Part shown: piece after piece, positions 33,203 to 42,624 of the stretch | Numbering within the stretch: position 1 is the stretch's first letter | How the letters are laid out: every line of letters starts with the position of its first letter | Source of the DNA: Chryseobacterium artocarpi | GTDB lineage: Bacteria; Bacteroidota; Bacteroidia; Flavobacteriales; Weeksellaceae | NCBI RefSeq assembly: GCF_001684975.1 | Contig: NZ_MAYH01000048.1 | Location: forward strand, 1-64,000 | Length of the DNA stretch: 64,000 bases | Reading direction: 5' to 3' | Position numbers and translations under genes: made by a program | The notes under the pieces: model-generated | Databases searched by the model: none | What the model saw: only the letters and a program-made list of their open reading frames with translations | Told to the model about the DNA's origin: nothing

Positions 33203-33775
33203 TCAGTATTCACTATTTTCTTCTATTTCAGGTAATAGAGGTAAAGCGTAATTATAGTAACTCTCAGAAAAATCATTAGAAAACCCAAAACCTTCACCTT
33301 CTTCAATAACATAAACTTCACCTGCTGAATTGTAATAATAAGTATATGAAACGTTATTATAAACGTCATATTTGGTTTTAACTACAGTATTACGATTCAC
33401 ATCTCCTGTTTGTAAATTATATCTGCCAAAGCAAATACTTTTTCCTGTTAAAATATGTTCAATATTAAAGGCATGTAATTTTAATTCTCCATTTTTATGA
33501 TAGGTTGAAATTTCTTCTTTAATATAATTACCTTGAATTTCAGTCCTTTTTGCAATATCAATGAGATTGAGTAAAGGATACTTAGCCAAAATTTCATGTA
33601 TTGATTCATTATCCTGATAATAAGTAACCTCAACCATCACTTTTTCATTATAATCTTCTCTTATCTTTGTTTGGCCATTGATCTTGATAATTTTCACATA
33701 TTCACTGGAAGCCAATGCCTCTTCTTCTGTGACAGGTTCAAAATATTCGTTTTCGTAGCTTATTATTGTACTCAT
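33203..33775 (-). CDS. Immunity-type protein, first of a tandem paralogue pair
   Basis: A 190-residue protein with a strand-rich pattern. It matches its neighbour (33776-34336) along the whole length: ISYENEYFEPVTEEEALASS versus ISYENEHGKLITEEEAHKSK, LKLHAFNIEHILTGKSICFG versus LKLHSFNIDNTVTGKTICFG, and the SYYN...PLLPEIEE end. The start codon of this gene is exactly adjacent to the stop of the paralogue. Unnamed family. The repeated KNGELKLHAFNIEH and TYYYNSAGEVYVIEE strands recall MORN/YD-like beta repeats but are too few to call. Confidence 0.5.
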   Translation of the reverse strand: MSTIISYENEYFEPVTEEEALASSEYVKIIKINGQTKIREDYNEKVMVEVTYYQDNESIHEILAKYPLLNLIDIAKRTEIQGNYIKEEISTYHKNGELKLHAFNIEHILTGKSICFGRYNLQTGDVNRNTVVKTKYDVYNNVSYTYYYNSAGEVYVIEEGEGFGFSNDFSESYYNYALPLLPEIEENSEY

Positions 33776-34336
33776 TTAGATCAATATTATTTCAGGAAAT
33801 AGAGGGAACACATTATTATAATAGGATTCAGAGTATTCATTATACCCTCTTTCACCACTTACCTCTTCAATATAATCTATTTTACCTGAACTGTTATAAT
33901 AGTAATGATAGGCAATATCCAAAAATTGATCATATTGTATTTTCATGACACTTTTTAAGATGATACTTCCCGTCTTTAAATCATAATCCCCAAAACAGAT
34001 AGTTTTTCCCGTTACAGTGTTATCTATGTTAAATGAATGCAGCTTTAATCCTTCATTTTTAAGATATCCGAAAACTTCTTCCATGATATACATTCCCTGA
34101 ACTTCTTTTCTCTTCACATCACATCTATTGACCTCCGGATACTGATTGAATATTTCATCTATTGTTTCTCCATCCTGATAAAATATAACATTACGCAATT
34201 CTCCATTGAAGAATTCTTCCTTTCTCTTTATTATAGAATTTACTTTATTAATTTTAATGAAAACCTTAGACTTGTGAGCCTCTTCCTCTGTAATGAGCTT
34301 GCCATGCTCATTTTCATAGCTTATCATCTTCATCAT
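33776..34336 (-). CDS. Immunity-type protein, second of a tandem paralogue pair
   Basis: A 186-residue paralogue of the preceding entry (ISYENEHGKLITEEEAHKSK, YLKNEGLKLHSFNIDNTVTG, SESYYNNVFPLFPEIIL). It is the first gene of the leftward array. The 80 bases up to the response-regulator gene hold nothing obvious, so the promoter is unclear. No signal peptide. Function inferred from surroundings. Confidence 0.5.
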   Translation of the reverse strand: MMKMISYENEHGKLITEEEAHKSKVFIKINKVNSIIKRKEEFFNGELRNVIFYQDGETIDEIFNQYPEVNRCDVKRKEVQGMYIMEEVFGYLKNEGLKLHSFNIDNTVTGKTICFGDYDLKTGSIILKSVMKIQYDQFLDIAYHYYYNSSGKIDYIEEVSGERGYNEYSESYYNNVFPLFPEIILI

Positions 34337-34415
34337 TATTTTTTACATTTACTATAATCTGAAATAATCTGTATCATATTTTGTTGATTTTTAAGATCAA
34401 AGCTCTCCTTTCTTA

Positions 34416-35180
34416 TCAGCTATTCAGCCAATTCAAACACTCGGCAATCTGCATTTTACTGATAAAAATCTCGGTGTTCACTTCAGGTTCCGGGGAAAGT
34501 TTAAGTTCTACCTTTTGACTGGAATGCTTAATGATTTCAGTAATAGCTTCTTTATTGATAATGAACTTACGGTTCACTTTAAAGAAAACCTGTGGGTTTA
34601 ATTTTTGAATAATATCTTTAATAGTATCATCATAAATATAGGTCTGATGATCCATCGTTGTAAGGAAAAGGTATTTCCCGGACGCAAAAAAATAGGCTGT
34701 GTTATTTTCATCTATAGATTTCAGCTTATTGCCTTCCCTTACCATAAAACGCTTCATTACCTCAGCATCTTCTCCCTGACGTAAAGTGGAAATGGATTTC
34801 AAAACGGGTTCGGGATCAAAGTTATTTCGTATAGAAACAAACTTCTGTAATGCCTGATGCAGATCTTCTTCTTCAAATGGTTTTAAAAGATAATCTATCG
34901 TAAAATGTTTGAAAACCCTCATTGCATACTCATCAAAAGCAGTAATGAAGATAATGGGAGCGAAAAGTTCTACCTGTTCAAAAATCTCAAGGCTCATCCC
35001 GTCTCCAAGATGAATATCCATGAAAATAAGGTCTGCGGAATCGTTTTCAAAGAAGTCTATTGCCTTTTTTTTGGAGCGGAGAACCACTGTCTCTGTGACA
35101 GGAACAATGTCTTGCTTATCCAAAAGATCTTTCAGATAATTGACAGCCAGCAGTTCGTCTTCAATAATGGCAATTTTCAT
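34416..35180 (-). CDS. LytTR-family response regulator
   Basis: 254 residues from the start I prefer, ATG 35180 (MKIAIIEDELLAVNYLKDLL). Six extra codons upstream are possible. Receiver domain at about 1-115 with DLIFMDIHLG carrying the phosphate-accepting Asp, then a LytTR DNA-binding domain (YFFASGKYLFLTTMDHQTYI, FFKVNRKFIINKEAITEI). It is the last gene of a locus that begins with a histidine kinase 9 kb upstream. A terminator lies between it and SusD, so it may be expressed separately. A TACTTTTG box (complement of 35188-35195) sits just before the start and would give a nearly leaderless mRNA. Confidence 0.85.
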   Translation of the reverse strand: MKIAIIEDELLAVNYLKDLLDKQDIVPVTETVVLRSKKKAIDFFENDSADLIFMDIHLGDGMSLEIFEQVELFAPIIFITAFDEYAMRVFKHFTIDYLLKPFEEEDLHQALQKFVSIRNNFDPEPVLKSISTLRQGEDAEVMKRFMVREGNKLKSIDENNTAYFFASGKYLFLTTMDHQTYIYDDTIKDIIQKLNPQVFFKVNRKFIINKEAITEIIKHSSQKVELKLSPEPEVNTEIFISKMQIAECLNWLNS

Positions 35181-35200
35181 AACAATGCAAAAGTACAAAA

Positions 35201-35232
35201 AAACCGCCAGAACGTTTAAGCTCTGGCGGTTT
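35201..35232 (-). terminator. Terminator after the protease-SusC-SusD genes
   Basis: AAACCGCCAGA (35201-35211) pairs exactly with TCTGGCGGTTT (35222-35232). The minus strand continues with seven T. It separates SusD from the response-regulator gene. Confidence 0.85.
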
Positions 35233-35254
35233 CGAGGATTGTTAATATGAAGTG

Positions 35255-36583
35255 TTATAAATTAGGATTATTCTTCTTCGCACTCATCGGATATTCTATT
35301 GTATATCTCACATCATTTTGTTGAAGAATATATTCCTTACCGCTAACGGTATGTTTGATTTCTTTTTGATTGGCTCTTCTCAAGTCAAACCATCTGTGTC
35401 CTTCTGCTGCAAACTCTCTGAATCTTTCATCAAGAATAAAATTCATAAATGCAGAGGCGTTCATAGAAGCAACTTCAGTCTGTGCTGAAGCGTACCCTTC
35501 GGCTGTATATCTGTTTTTAAGAACTTTCAGTAAGGTTTCTTTTGCCTCATCAAGCTTATTCAATTTCAGCAATGCTTCAGCTTTTATAAAATACATTTCA
35601 GTTGTTCTGAAAGATACTTTAAACTCAGAGCTTCCTCTTTTAATGATCTTATATTTGCTTCCATTTTTTTCAAAATACATCGCAAACCTTTTGTCTGTAG
35701 TATTGTTATATTTTGAAATAAGCTCAGTAGATGCGAATGATAAGTTCTGTGCTGCACTGTCAAAAACATCATCCAATGCCATAATAGATTCTACCGACAT
35801 ATAATGATGAGGTGCTGTAGAGCTTGTATTAAGATCGCTTAATTCTCCCTTTATTGCCAATGTCTGTTCAGCGTAGAATAAAGCTTTGTTCCAATCATTC
35901 TGATAAAGAGCAGTTCTAGCCTGTAAAGCCATCAAAGATACTTTGGAAAATCTGTAGTTTATTCCTGCTGTCTGCTTCTGTTCCACCATGATTCCTTCCG
36001 CTTTGCTCATATCTGCATGAATCTGGTTATAAACTTCCTGCACACTTGAAGGGCTTAATACCGCTTCAATATCTATATCAAGACTGATAGGAACTCCTCT
36101 GTCCGTAGAAGCCGTAGCATTGTTGTAAGGCTTCCCATACAGATTTACCATATCAAAGTATGCGTAAGCACGTAATGCATAAGCTTCTGCAAGAATCTGT
36201 TGCTTCTCCGGAGAATCTTTCATTGTCTTGCTTCCTTCATTGATAATTTGATTCAGGTAAAAAATCACTGAATAAAATTTCACCCACGGAAATTCTATTG
36301 TTGCAGAGTCATTATTGGTGTCTTTCCACATAGCAATTTCACGATAAACGTTAAAATCACTAATGTTTTCATTGATGGTAACCTCATCGGTACGAAGTAC
36401 TGATAAAGATTTATGAGCCGGATATTTTGCGTATGCGGACGTAAGAACTTTACGGTAATCTTCTACAGTAGTCGGAATCACTTTTCCTTCCGGTTGTATA
36501 TCCAGAAATCTGTCACATCCTATAGTTGTAAAGCTGATTACTGCCAGAGCTATGATCGTTGTTATTTTTTTCATTTTTTTCAA
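35255..36583 (-). CDS. RagB/SusD family outer-membrane lipoprotein
   Basis: A 442-residue protein with lipobox TTIGC after a short signal peptide, DRFLDIQPEGKVIPTTVEDY, AYALRAYAYFDMVNLYGKPY (the helical TPR-like core) and FILDERFREFAAEGHRWFDL RR-type C-terminus. Partner of the SusC gene ending 3 bases upstream. The operon has a secreted zinc protease and no glycosidase, so peptides or proteins are the likely ligands. Confidence 0.92.
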   Translation of the reverse strand: MKKMKKITTIIALAVISFTTIGCDRFLDIQPEGKVIPTTVEDYRKVLTSAYAKYPAHKSLSVLRTDEVTINENISDFNVYREIAMWKDTNNDSATIEFPWVKFYSVIFYLNQIINEGSKTMKDSPEKQQILAEAYALRAYAYFDMVNLYGKPYNNATASTDRGVPISLDIDIEAVLSPSSVQEVYNQIHADMSKAEGIMVEQKQTAGINYRFSKVSLMALQARTALYQNDWNKALFYAEQTLAIKGELSDLNTSSTAPHHYMSVESIMALDDVFDSAAQNLSFASTELISKYNNTTDKRFAMYFEKNGSKYKIIKRGSSEFKVSFRTTEMYFIKAEALLKLNKLDEAKETLLKVLKNRYTAEGYASAQTEVASMNASAFMNFILDERFREFAAEGHRWFDLRRANQKEIKHTVSGKEYILQQNDVRYTIEYPMSAKKNNPNL

Positions 36584-36586
36584 GTT

Positions 36587-39500
36587 TTAAAAAGAAACAT
36601 TAAATCCTACTGTAATTGATTTTGCCATAGGCTGCGCATAAATGTTACCGTAAGTTTCCGGATCAAAATATCCTGTATAGCCATTACTGAATACAAATAA
36701 ATTACGTCCTTCAACACTCAGTCTCAAGCTACTGATTCCCATAGGCGCAGTAAATTCTTTAGGAAGCGTATATCCTAAACGAATGCTGCTGATTCTTAAG
36801 TAGCTTACTTCTTTAGCCCAGATATCCAGTAAACCATAAGTATTGGAACGGTTACCAGCAAACCATTTATTAGCCATCCATCCGTTAGGATTTGCATCCA
36901 TATCCGGACTTGTGATCCCTGGTAATGTAGTTCCTGCGTCATAAATCTCTCTTGTGTAGTTTCTTCCTCTGTCGAATTCCATACCTCTGTAAGAAGGGCT
37001 TCTCATTACAGTTTGCTTGTAACTGAAAGTTGCGGAAACCGTAAGGTCAAAATTACTAACCTTAAATGTGTTGATGATTCCTCCTGTAAATTTAGGATCT
37101 CTGTCTCCCACATATGTAAACAGGTTTCTCAGCTCTTCATTGGTAAGTTTTGTATCTACAAACTGCCCAGGAAGGAAGTCAGCATACACATCATAAAGCT
37201 TGAAGAATTCTTCCGCCGATACTTTTTCATTTCCTTTCCAGAATAATGGGTTTCCGCTTGCATCCATTCCTGCGGTTTTTAAAGCAAATACAGCATTTAC
37301 CGGAAGTCCTTCTCTTGATGGAAGCATTGCGTTATCACGTGGCTGCTCACTTAATACTTTACTCTTGTTATGCGCAAAGTTTATCGTGGTTGACCATTTG
37401 AAGTTTTCATTATTGATATTCTTGGTAGATAATGCCAATTCAAAACCTTTGTTGGTAAGACTTCCCCAGTTCATCATCGTATATTCGAACCCTGTTTCAA
37501 GCGGAGTTTCTTTCATACTGATCATGTCTGTTCCTTTTCTGCTGTAGATATCAGCGGTAAGGTTGATTCGGTTTTTAAACAAGCCTAAATCAACACCAAA
37601 GTTGGTATTGGTTGTTTTCTCCCAACGAAGTTTATCATTTGGCGGGCTGATCACGTTGATTACATCCTCTCTTCCTCCGGGAAGAATTGTTGCGTAATTG
37701 TATTCTCCAATAAAGAATGGTGATGTATTACGGTCAATGTTTCCTTGCAAACCGTAAGAAGCTCTCAGTCTAAGGTTGGAAACAGGAGTGATATTTTTCA
37801 TAAAATTCTCCTTTGTCACCAGCCATGAACCGGAAACTGCCCAGATCGGAAGATATTTATACTTTTTATTCACCCCGAAAAGGTTTGTACCATCATATCT
37901 TACACTTCCAAAGAAGGTATATTTCTGGTCATAGGTATAAGAAGCTGTAGCAAACATTGATGCATACGCATTCTCTACCGGTGGCATTTCACGATAGGTC
38001 TCATACTTTTTCTCAGCGGCAAAGTTTGAGTTTGGAAAAGCTATCGGAGTAGCTGTTCGGGTCGTTTTATTGTAACCGAAAGCTCTCGTAATGGTAGTAT
38101 TATCTATTGTTTTACGAAGTTCTGTTCCAGCCATTACATCAATTTCATGTACGGAATTGATTTTCGTATTATACGTTCCCTGCAGCTTCCAGTTATACTG
38201 AAAGAAATTATTATCCCAATTTTGTTTGATGTCACCGGCTGGCAGGAAGTATTTGTATCCGCCATCTTTATAATAACGGGTTCCTTCCTTCATTTTTCTT
38301 GTAAAATACGTTTCCTGTCCGGCATATTTTTCGGTCTTATTCGTATCATACTGAATACCTAACTGTGAAGTGAATCTAAGGTTTTTGGTGGCTTTATATT
38401 CCAAGTCCAAAATTGCCTTCAATGAATGGTTTTTCAGTGTATAATTTGTGTTCTCTCTTTCTTCAAGGAAGTTAAAAGGAACATAAGTATCTGCAAAACC
38501 ATCTATATCTTTATCATATCTGTAGCTTCCGTCAGCATTGTACGGTGTAAGATATGGGTTTGCATTTCTTGAATAATTAATCGGGCTCGCTGCTGCATCT
38601 GCATCGGTCATGAATGATTCTTTTTCACTCTGAGTACCGAAAACAGAGATTCCTGCATTAAGTTTATCGCTTAATTTATAATTGTTTTTTAAAGTAAGGT
38701 TATAACGTTTAAAGCCTGTACCAATGGTTGTACCTTCTTCATCGTAATACCCCAGTGAGAAATAGTAATCCGAGTTATCACTACCTCCGGAAAGACTTAC
38801 TCCATACTGTTTATTGATAGCATTTCTGTACAATAATTTTCCCCAATCCGTATTGCTGTTTCTTAATGAATTGATCTGCTGAAGAGTCAATGGATTTAAC
38901 GAATTCAAACCACCACTTCTAAAGTCTTCAAGCTGATGGTTTTGAGTTAAAATTCTCATCACTTCACCTTTGTCTGCACGGTAAGTAAGGTCTGCACGCT
39001 GAGCGAGCATTAATTCAAGATCTACTTTTTCAGAAGCATTCAAAAGATTAAGCTTTTCAAAATCAGGACGGGCTGTGATGAAAGTATCGGCTGAGAAATT
39101 CAGTTTCATACTTCCTTTTTTACCTTTTTTTGTGGTAATGGAAATCACACCGTTTGCCGCTCTCGCTCCATAGATTGCTGTAGCTGCTGCGTCTTTTAAG
39201 ATGGTGATATCTTCAATGTCATTAGGGTTTAATCCAGCAATGGAAAAATTCTGAAGCTGATCGATATTATCCTTATCCGTGAAGTTTGGAACGTCGTTTC
39301 CTTCCAATGGAAGACCGTCAATTACCCATAGTGGATCCTGTGGACCAGACAAAGATGCTGTTCCACGTATTCTGATTTTTGCCGGAGCACCCGGAGCACC
39401 GGTTTGAGGAGCGACTGCAACCCCTGCAATCTGACCTGCCAACATTTGGTCTACACTCGCTACCCCAGCCTGGCTTATATTATCCATCTTTACAGTAGTT

Positions 39501-39919
39501 ACCGCAGAAGTTTGCTTACGCTTTTCAATCTTTTGGTATCCTGTAATGATTACTTCCTGAATTTTGTTTTTATCTGAAATTTCAGGTGTCAGTCTTACTG
39601 TATAATTTGTTTTGTCTTCGTTGATAACAATCATCCTGGACTCATAGCCCGGATAACTTACCAAAATAGACTTGGTACCTACTGGTATTTCTAATATGAA
39701 TTTTCCGTCTTTATCGGCAACTGTACCTACAGATACACTTTCGATAATTCCGTCCAAATCGGTTTTTGTAGAAACAGATTGTGCTTCTATTTTTATAGAT
39801 GCGCCAGCAATTACGCTGGAAGTGCTACCATCTTCTATCTTACCCGTAATCGTTTTCTTTTCCTGAGCAAACGCAACCTGAGCAGCCAAAAGAGGTAAAA
39901 GTACTAGAGTTTTTTTCAT
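36587..39919 (-). CDS. SusC/RagA family TonB-linked outer-membrane transporter
   Basis: A 1110-residue protein: signal peptide (to AQVAFAQ), a CarboxypepD_reg-like domain interrupted by an extra stretch (about 25-110), plug with VDQMLAGQIAGVAVAPQTGA, IRIRGTASLSGPQDPLWVID and DITILKDAAATAIYGARAAN, then a barrel ending SITVGFNVSF. Between the protease (6 bases upstream) and SusD (3 bases downstream). It should import what the protease releases, with TonB energy. Confidence 0.92.
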   Translation of the reverse strand: MKKTLVLLPLLAAQVAFAQEKKTITGKIEDGSTSSVIAGASIKIEAQSVSTKTDLDGIIESVSVGTVADKDGKFILEIPVGTKSILVSYPGYESRMIVINEDKTNYTVRLTPEISDKNKIQEVIITGYQKIEKRKQTSAVTTVKMDNISQAGVASVDQMLAGQIAGVAVAPQTGAPGAPAKIRIRGTASLSGPQDPLWVIDGLPLEGNDVPNFTDKDNIDQLQNFSIAGLNPNDIEDITILKDAAATAIYGARAANGVISITTKKGKKGSMKLNFSADTFITARPDFEKLNLLNASEKVDLELMLAQRADLTYRADKGEVMRILTQNHQLEDFRSGGLNSLNPLTLQQINSLRNSNTDWGKLLYRNAINKQYGVSLSGGSDNSDYYFSLGYYDEEGTTIGTGFKRYNLTLKNNYKLSDKLNAGISVFGTQSEKESFMTDADAAASPINYSRNANPYLTPYNADGSYRYDKDIDGFADTYVPFNFLEERENTNYTLKNHSLKAILDLEYKATKNLRFTSQLGIQYDTNKTEKYAGQETYFTRKMKEGTRYYKDGGYKYFLPAGDIKQNWDNNFFQYNWKLQGTYNTKINSVHEIDVMAGTELRKTIDNTTITRAFGYNKTTRTATPIAFPNSNFAAEKKYETYREMPPVENAYASMFATASYTYDQKYTFFGSVRYDGTNLFGVNKKYKYLPIWAVSGSWLVTKENFMKNITPVSNLRLRASYGLQGNIDRNTSPFFIGEYNYATILPGGREDVINVISPPNDKLRWEKTTNTNFGVDLGLFKNRINLTADIYSRKGTDMISMKETPLETGFEYTMMNWGSLTNKGFELALSTKNINNENFKWSTTINFAHNKSKVLSEQPRDNAMLPSREGLPVNAVFALKTAGMDASGNPLFWKGNEKVSAEEFFKLYDVYADFLPGQFVDTKLTNEELRNLFTYVGDRDPKFTGGIINTFKVSNFDLTVSATFSYKQTVMRSPSYRGMEFDRGRNYTREIYDAGTTLPGITSPDMDANPNGWMANKWFAGNRSNTYGLLDIWAKEVSYLRISSIRLGYTLPKEFTAPMGISSLRLSVEGRNLFVFSNGYTGYFDPETYGNIYAQPMAKSITVGFNVSF

Positions 39920-39925
39920 TGCTGT

Positions 39926-42493
39926 TTATTTGTTTAAAGCCTCTTCAATTCTAATGATTAAGTCTGTGTAATGCGCTCTTGAAGCATCATCACCTTTGTA
40001 TCTGGTTTTATTCAGTAGGTCAAGAACTTTCTGTAATTCTGCTCTCTTATACGTAGTCACTTCAGATACTCTTTTCATGGATGAATAATTAATGTTTCTA
40101 AGGTTCTTTTCTTCTTCATGATAGTTACAGATCATTGGCATATTCAACCTTTCATCTGTCTTCAACCCTTTTACCGCTGTTTTTTCAAATAGTTTATTAA
40201 CAGAAACAATCAGCGCATCCACATAGTTTTTCTGTGCCATTTTTTCAAGAATCGTAAGACTTCCTTTTTTGCTAAAAACGGTCTTTCTTACTTGATCAAA
40301 CAGATTTTCTACTGTATAAACCTCATCTTTTGAACCTGACATTTCATGCTTTAATTCATTTTCCAGTAACCTTAGCAATCTGTCATCCATGAATAAGGAA
40401 TAAATATTGGCATACTGCATTCCTCTTGCCAGCGTATATGGTGTCTGTTCGAAAGGTCCCATTGGTGAGTTTTTCACAGGATAGGTCTTTTCTGTAATCG
40501 GATTGAAGAATAACCATTCCGGAAGACTGATCGAGTTTTTCACCAAATAATCAACGGCTCTTCTCTGTATTTCGGCAGGAACTGCTTCATAAGCTTTTTT
40601 CTTGTTACCAAAAACTGTATTGTTCAGATAAATTCCTCCTACATTCGCCATTACATGACCTGTATACAGATCCCATTGTCCGATAACTCCTAAATACAAT
40701 TTACCTGCATCTGTATAATCTTTACCATCTTCATATGTCCATTGCAATAGATTATTCAGTACAACCTTCAGGTTTTTCATACCGTATTCACTAGCCTTCA
40801 TTGCATCATCACCCAAATCTTCAGACTGCGAACGCGGATCTATTGTTTCCAGATAACTTTGCTGCTCACCATAGAAATACATTGGATCATCTTCATGTTT
40901 CTCGATCATGTTTTTCAATGCTTTTTTCTCTGTGAATTCATCAGGATACCAACGGTACCCCCAATCAATAGCATATTTATCATAGATCCCGATTTTCGGA
41001 GTGATTGCCGTCACCCCATCTTCCGGCTGTGCCACATAGTTGTAACGTGCATAATCCATAATGGAAGGTGCCGTTCCACCCATCTTATCGGTGAACTCTT
41101 TAGAACGAAGTGATTCTACAGGGAATGCGAAAGACGACCCCATATTATGCTTCAATCCAAAAGTGTGTCCTACTTCGTGAGATGAAACAAATCGGATGGC
41201 TTCTCCCATATGTTCATCGCTGAATTTATTTCCTCTTGCTTTTGGATCAATTGGTCCTGTCTGAATTCTCATCCATTCCTGAAGAGAAGTCATTACATTA
41301 TGCCACCAGATAATATCCGCTTCGATAATCTCACCACTTCTAGGATCTACTACTGAAGGTCCCATTGCGTTGGATTTAGGAGAAGCTGCATAAGTAATCA
41401 CCGAATATCTTACATCATCAATGTCAAAATCCTCATCTTTTTCATCCGGCATTTTAGCAATCACTGCATTTTTAAAACCTGCCTGTTCAAAAGCAGCCTG
41501 CCAGTCGTGAACTCCAGCAATGATTTTCTCACGCCATTGCTTCGGAGTTGCAGGGTCTATATAGTAAACGATCGGTTTTTTAGGTTCTACCAATTCTCCT
41601 CTCAGATACTTCTCTTTATCTTCGTCTTTTGGTTCAAGATTCCATCGGGTAATGAAATACTTTTCATCCATTTTCTGCTGACGGTCATTGAAGAACCAGT
41701 GCTTTTCCGAGAAAAACCCTACTCTTTGGTCAGCTATTCTTGGCTTCATCGGAACTTTAGGAAGTAACACAAGGTTTGTAGTCACTCCTAATGTTACCGG
41801 AAGATCTACTCCCCCTTCATTTACAGAGGTACTCAGCTGAGATTTTACGACTAAGTTTTGCGGGAATGTTTTCACTCCTTCTATATAGGACAGACTTGAT
41901 TTTACTGAACCTCCAAGCCCCACATTAGCAAGAACATCGTTAAAGCTTTTCTGATTACCGTCAAAAACTTTATTCACTTTAATTGCCACAGCAGTGGAAT
42001 CATTGTTCTGAGCTTCAATATCAAAAACTTCAATGATGGATTCTGAAAAGTTATCTTTTACAGACTTTGTAATAGCATCATTTTTAGGAGAAGATACTTT
42101 AGCTTCAGAAGTTCTCACCCATACCTTTTTAGCGATTCTGTCACGGTGGAAAGAAATGATCTTATTTTCATAGTTCATTCCTTTATTTAACCCTGCTTCA
42201 TTCACCTGCATGGGTACCTGAGACAGTTTATTGACTACCAAAAACTGGCGGTTCATCAAACTGTCAGGAATCTCAAAATAAACATCAGTTTTCACCTGAA
42301 TTGTATTGAAAAGCCCCTTCTTATAGGTTCCTTTCTTAATCAGGTCTTCAATTTTCTTTGTTTTTTTTGAGGATGAAATATCTGCTTTTTCAGTTTTTTC
42401 CTTGGTCGTTTTTACAGTATCTTTTTTCTGTGCAAGTACCGCCGGCGAAGCCATGGCAAGTCCAAGATACAGTGCAAGCCTGTAATTCTTCAT
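39926..42493 (-). CDS. Zinc-dependent metalloprotease (DUF5117/DUF5118 type)
   Basis: A protein of about 855 residues from ATG 42493, which gives the signal peptide MKNYRLALYLGLAMASPAVLAQ. Catalytic motif HEVGHTFGLKHN (first His about residue 439), an extended HExxHxxGxxH zinc site. Surrounding sequence (VVDPRSGEIIEADIIWWHNV, SIMDYARYNY) is typical of the gluzincin-like secreted family with DUF5117/5118 N-terminal parts. Likely exported to periplasm or surface, cleaving proteins for uptake by the adjacent SusC/SusD. A TAGCTTTG box (complement of 42543-42550) upstream may be its own promoter. Confidence 0.85.
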   Translation of the reverse strand: MKNYRLALYLGLAMASPAVLAQKKDTVKTTKEKTEKADISSSKKTKKIEDLIKKGTYKKGLFNTIQVKTDVYFEIPDSLMNRQFLVVNKLSQVPMQVNEAGLNKGMNYENKIISFHRDRIAKKVWVRTSEAKVSSPKNDAITKSVKDNFSESIIEVFDIEAQNNDSTAVAIKVNKVFDGNQKSFNDVLANVGLGGSVKSSLSYIEGVKTFPQNLVVKSQLSTSVNEGGVDLPVTLGVTTNLVLLPKVPMKPRIADQRVGFFSEKHWFFNDRQQKMDEKYFITRWNLEPKDEDKEKYLRGELVEPKKPIVYYIDPATPKQWREKIIAGVHDWQAAFEQAGFKNAVIAKMPDEKDEDFDIDDVRYSVITYAASPKSNAMGPSVVDPRSGEIIEADIIWWHNVMTSLQEWMRIQTGPIDPKARGNKFSDEHMGEAIRFVSSHEVGHTFGLKHNMGSSFAFPVESLRSKEFTDKMGGTAPSIMDYARYNYVAQPEDGVTAITPKIGIYDKYAIDWGYRWYPDEFTEKKALKNMIEKHEDDPMYFYGEQQSYLETIDPRSQSEDLGDDAMKASEYGMKNLKVVLNNLLQWTYEDGKDYTDAGKLYLGVIGQWDLYTGHVMANVGGIYLNNTVFGNKKKAYEAVPAEIQRRAVDYLVKNSISLPEWLFFNPITEKTYPVKNSPMGPFEQTPYTLARGMQYANIYSLFMDDRLLRLLENELKHEMSGSKDEVYTVENLFDQVRKTVFSKKGSLTILEKMAQKNYVDALIVSVNKLFEKTAVKGLKTDERLNMPMICNYHEEEKNLRNINYSSMKRVSEVTTYKRAELQKVLDLLNKTRYKGDDASRAHYTDLIIRIEEALNK

Positions 42494-42624
42494 TAAAATA
42501 GTCCGATTCATTCCAAATAGTAAATATCTTAGTTTCAGCTGGCAAAGCTATAGGTATAGTGACTTATATAATGTGTTTTAGGGAGTGAAAGGTTAGTTTT
42601 CGGGAGTGAATGGATTTTTCAATT

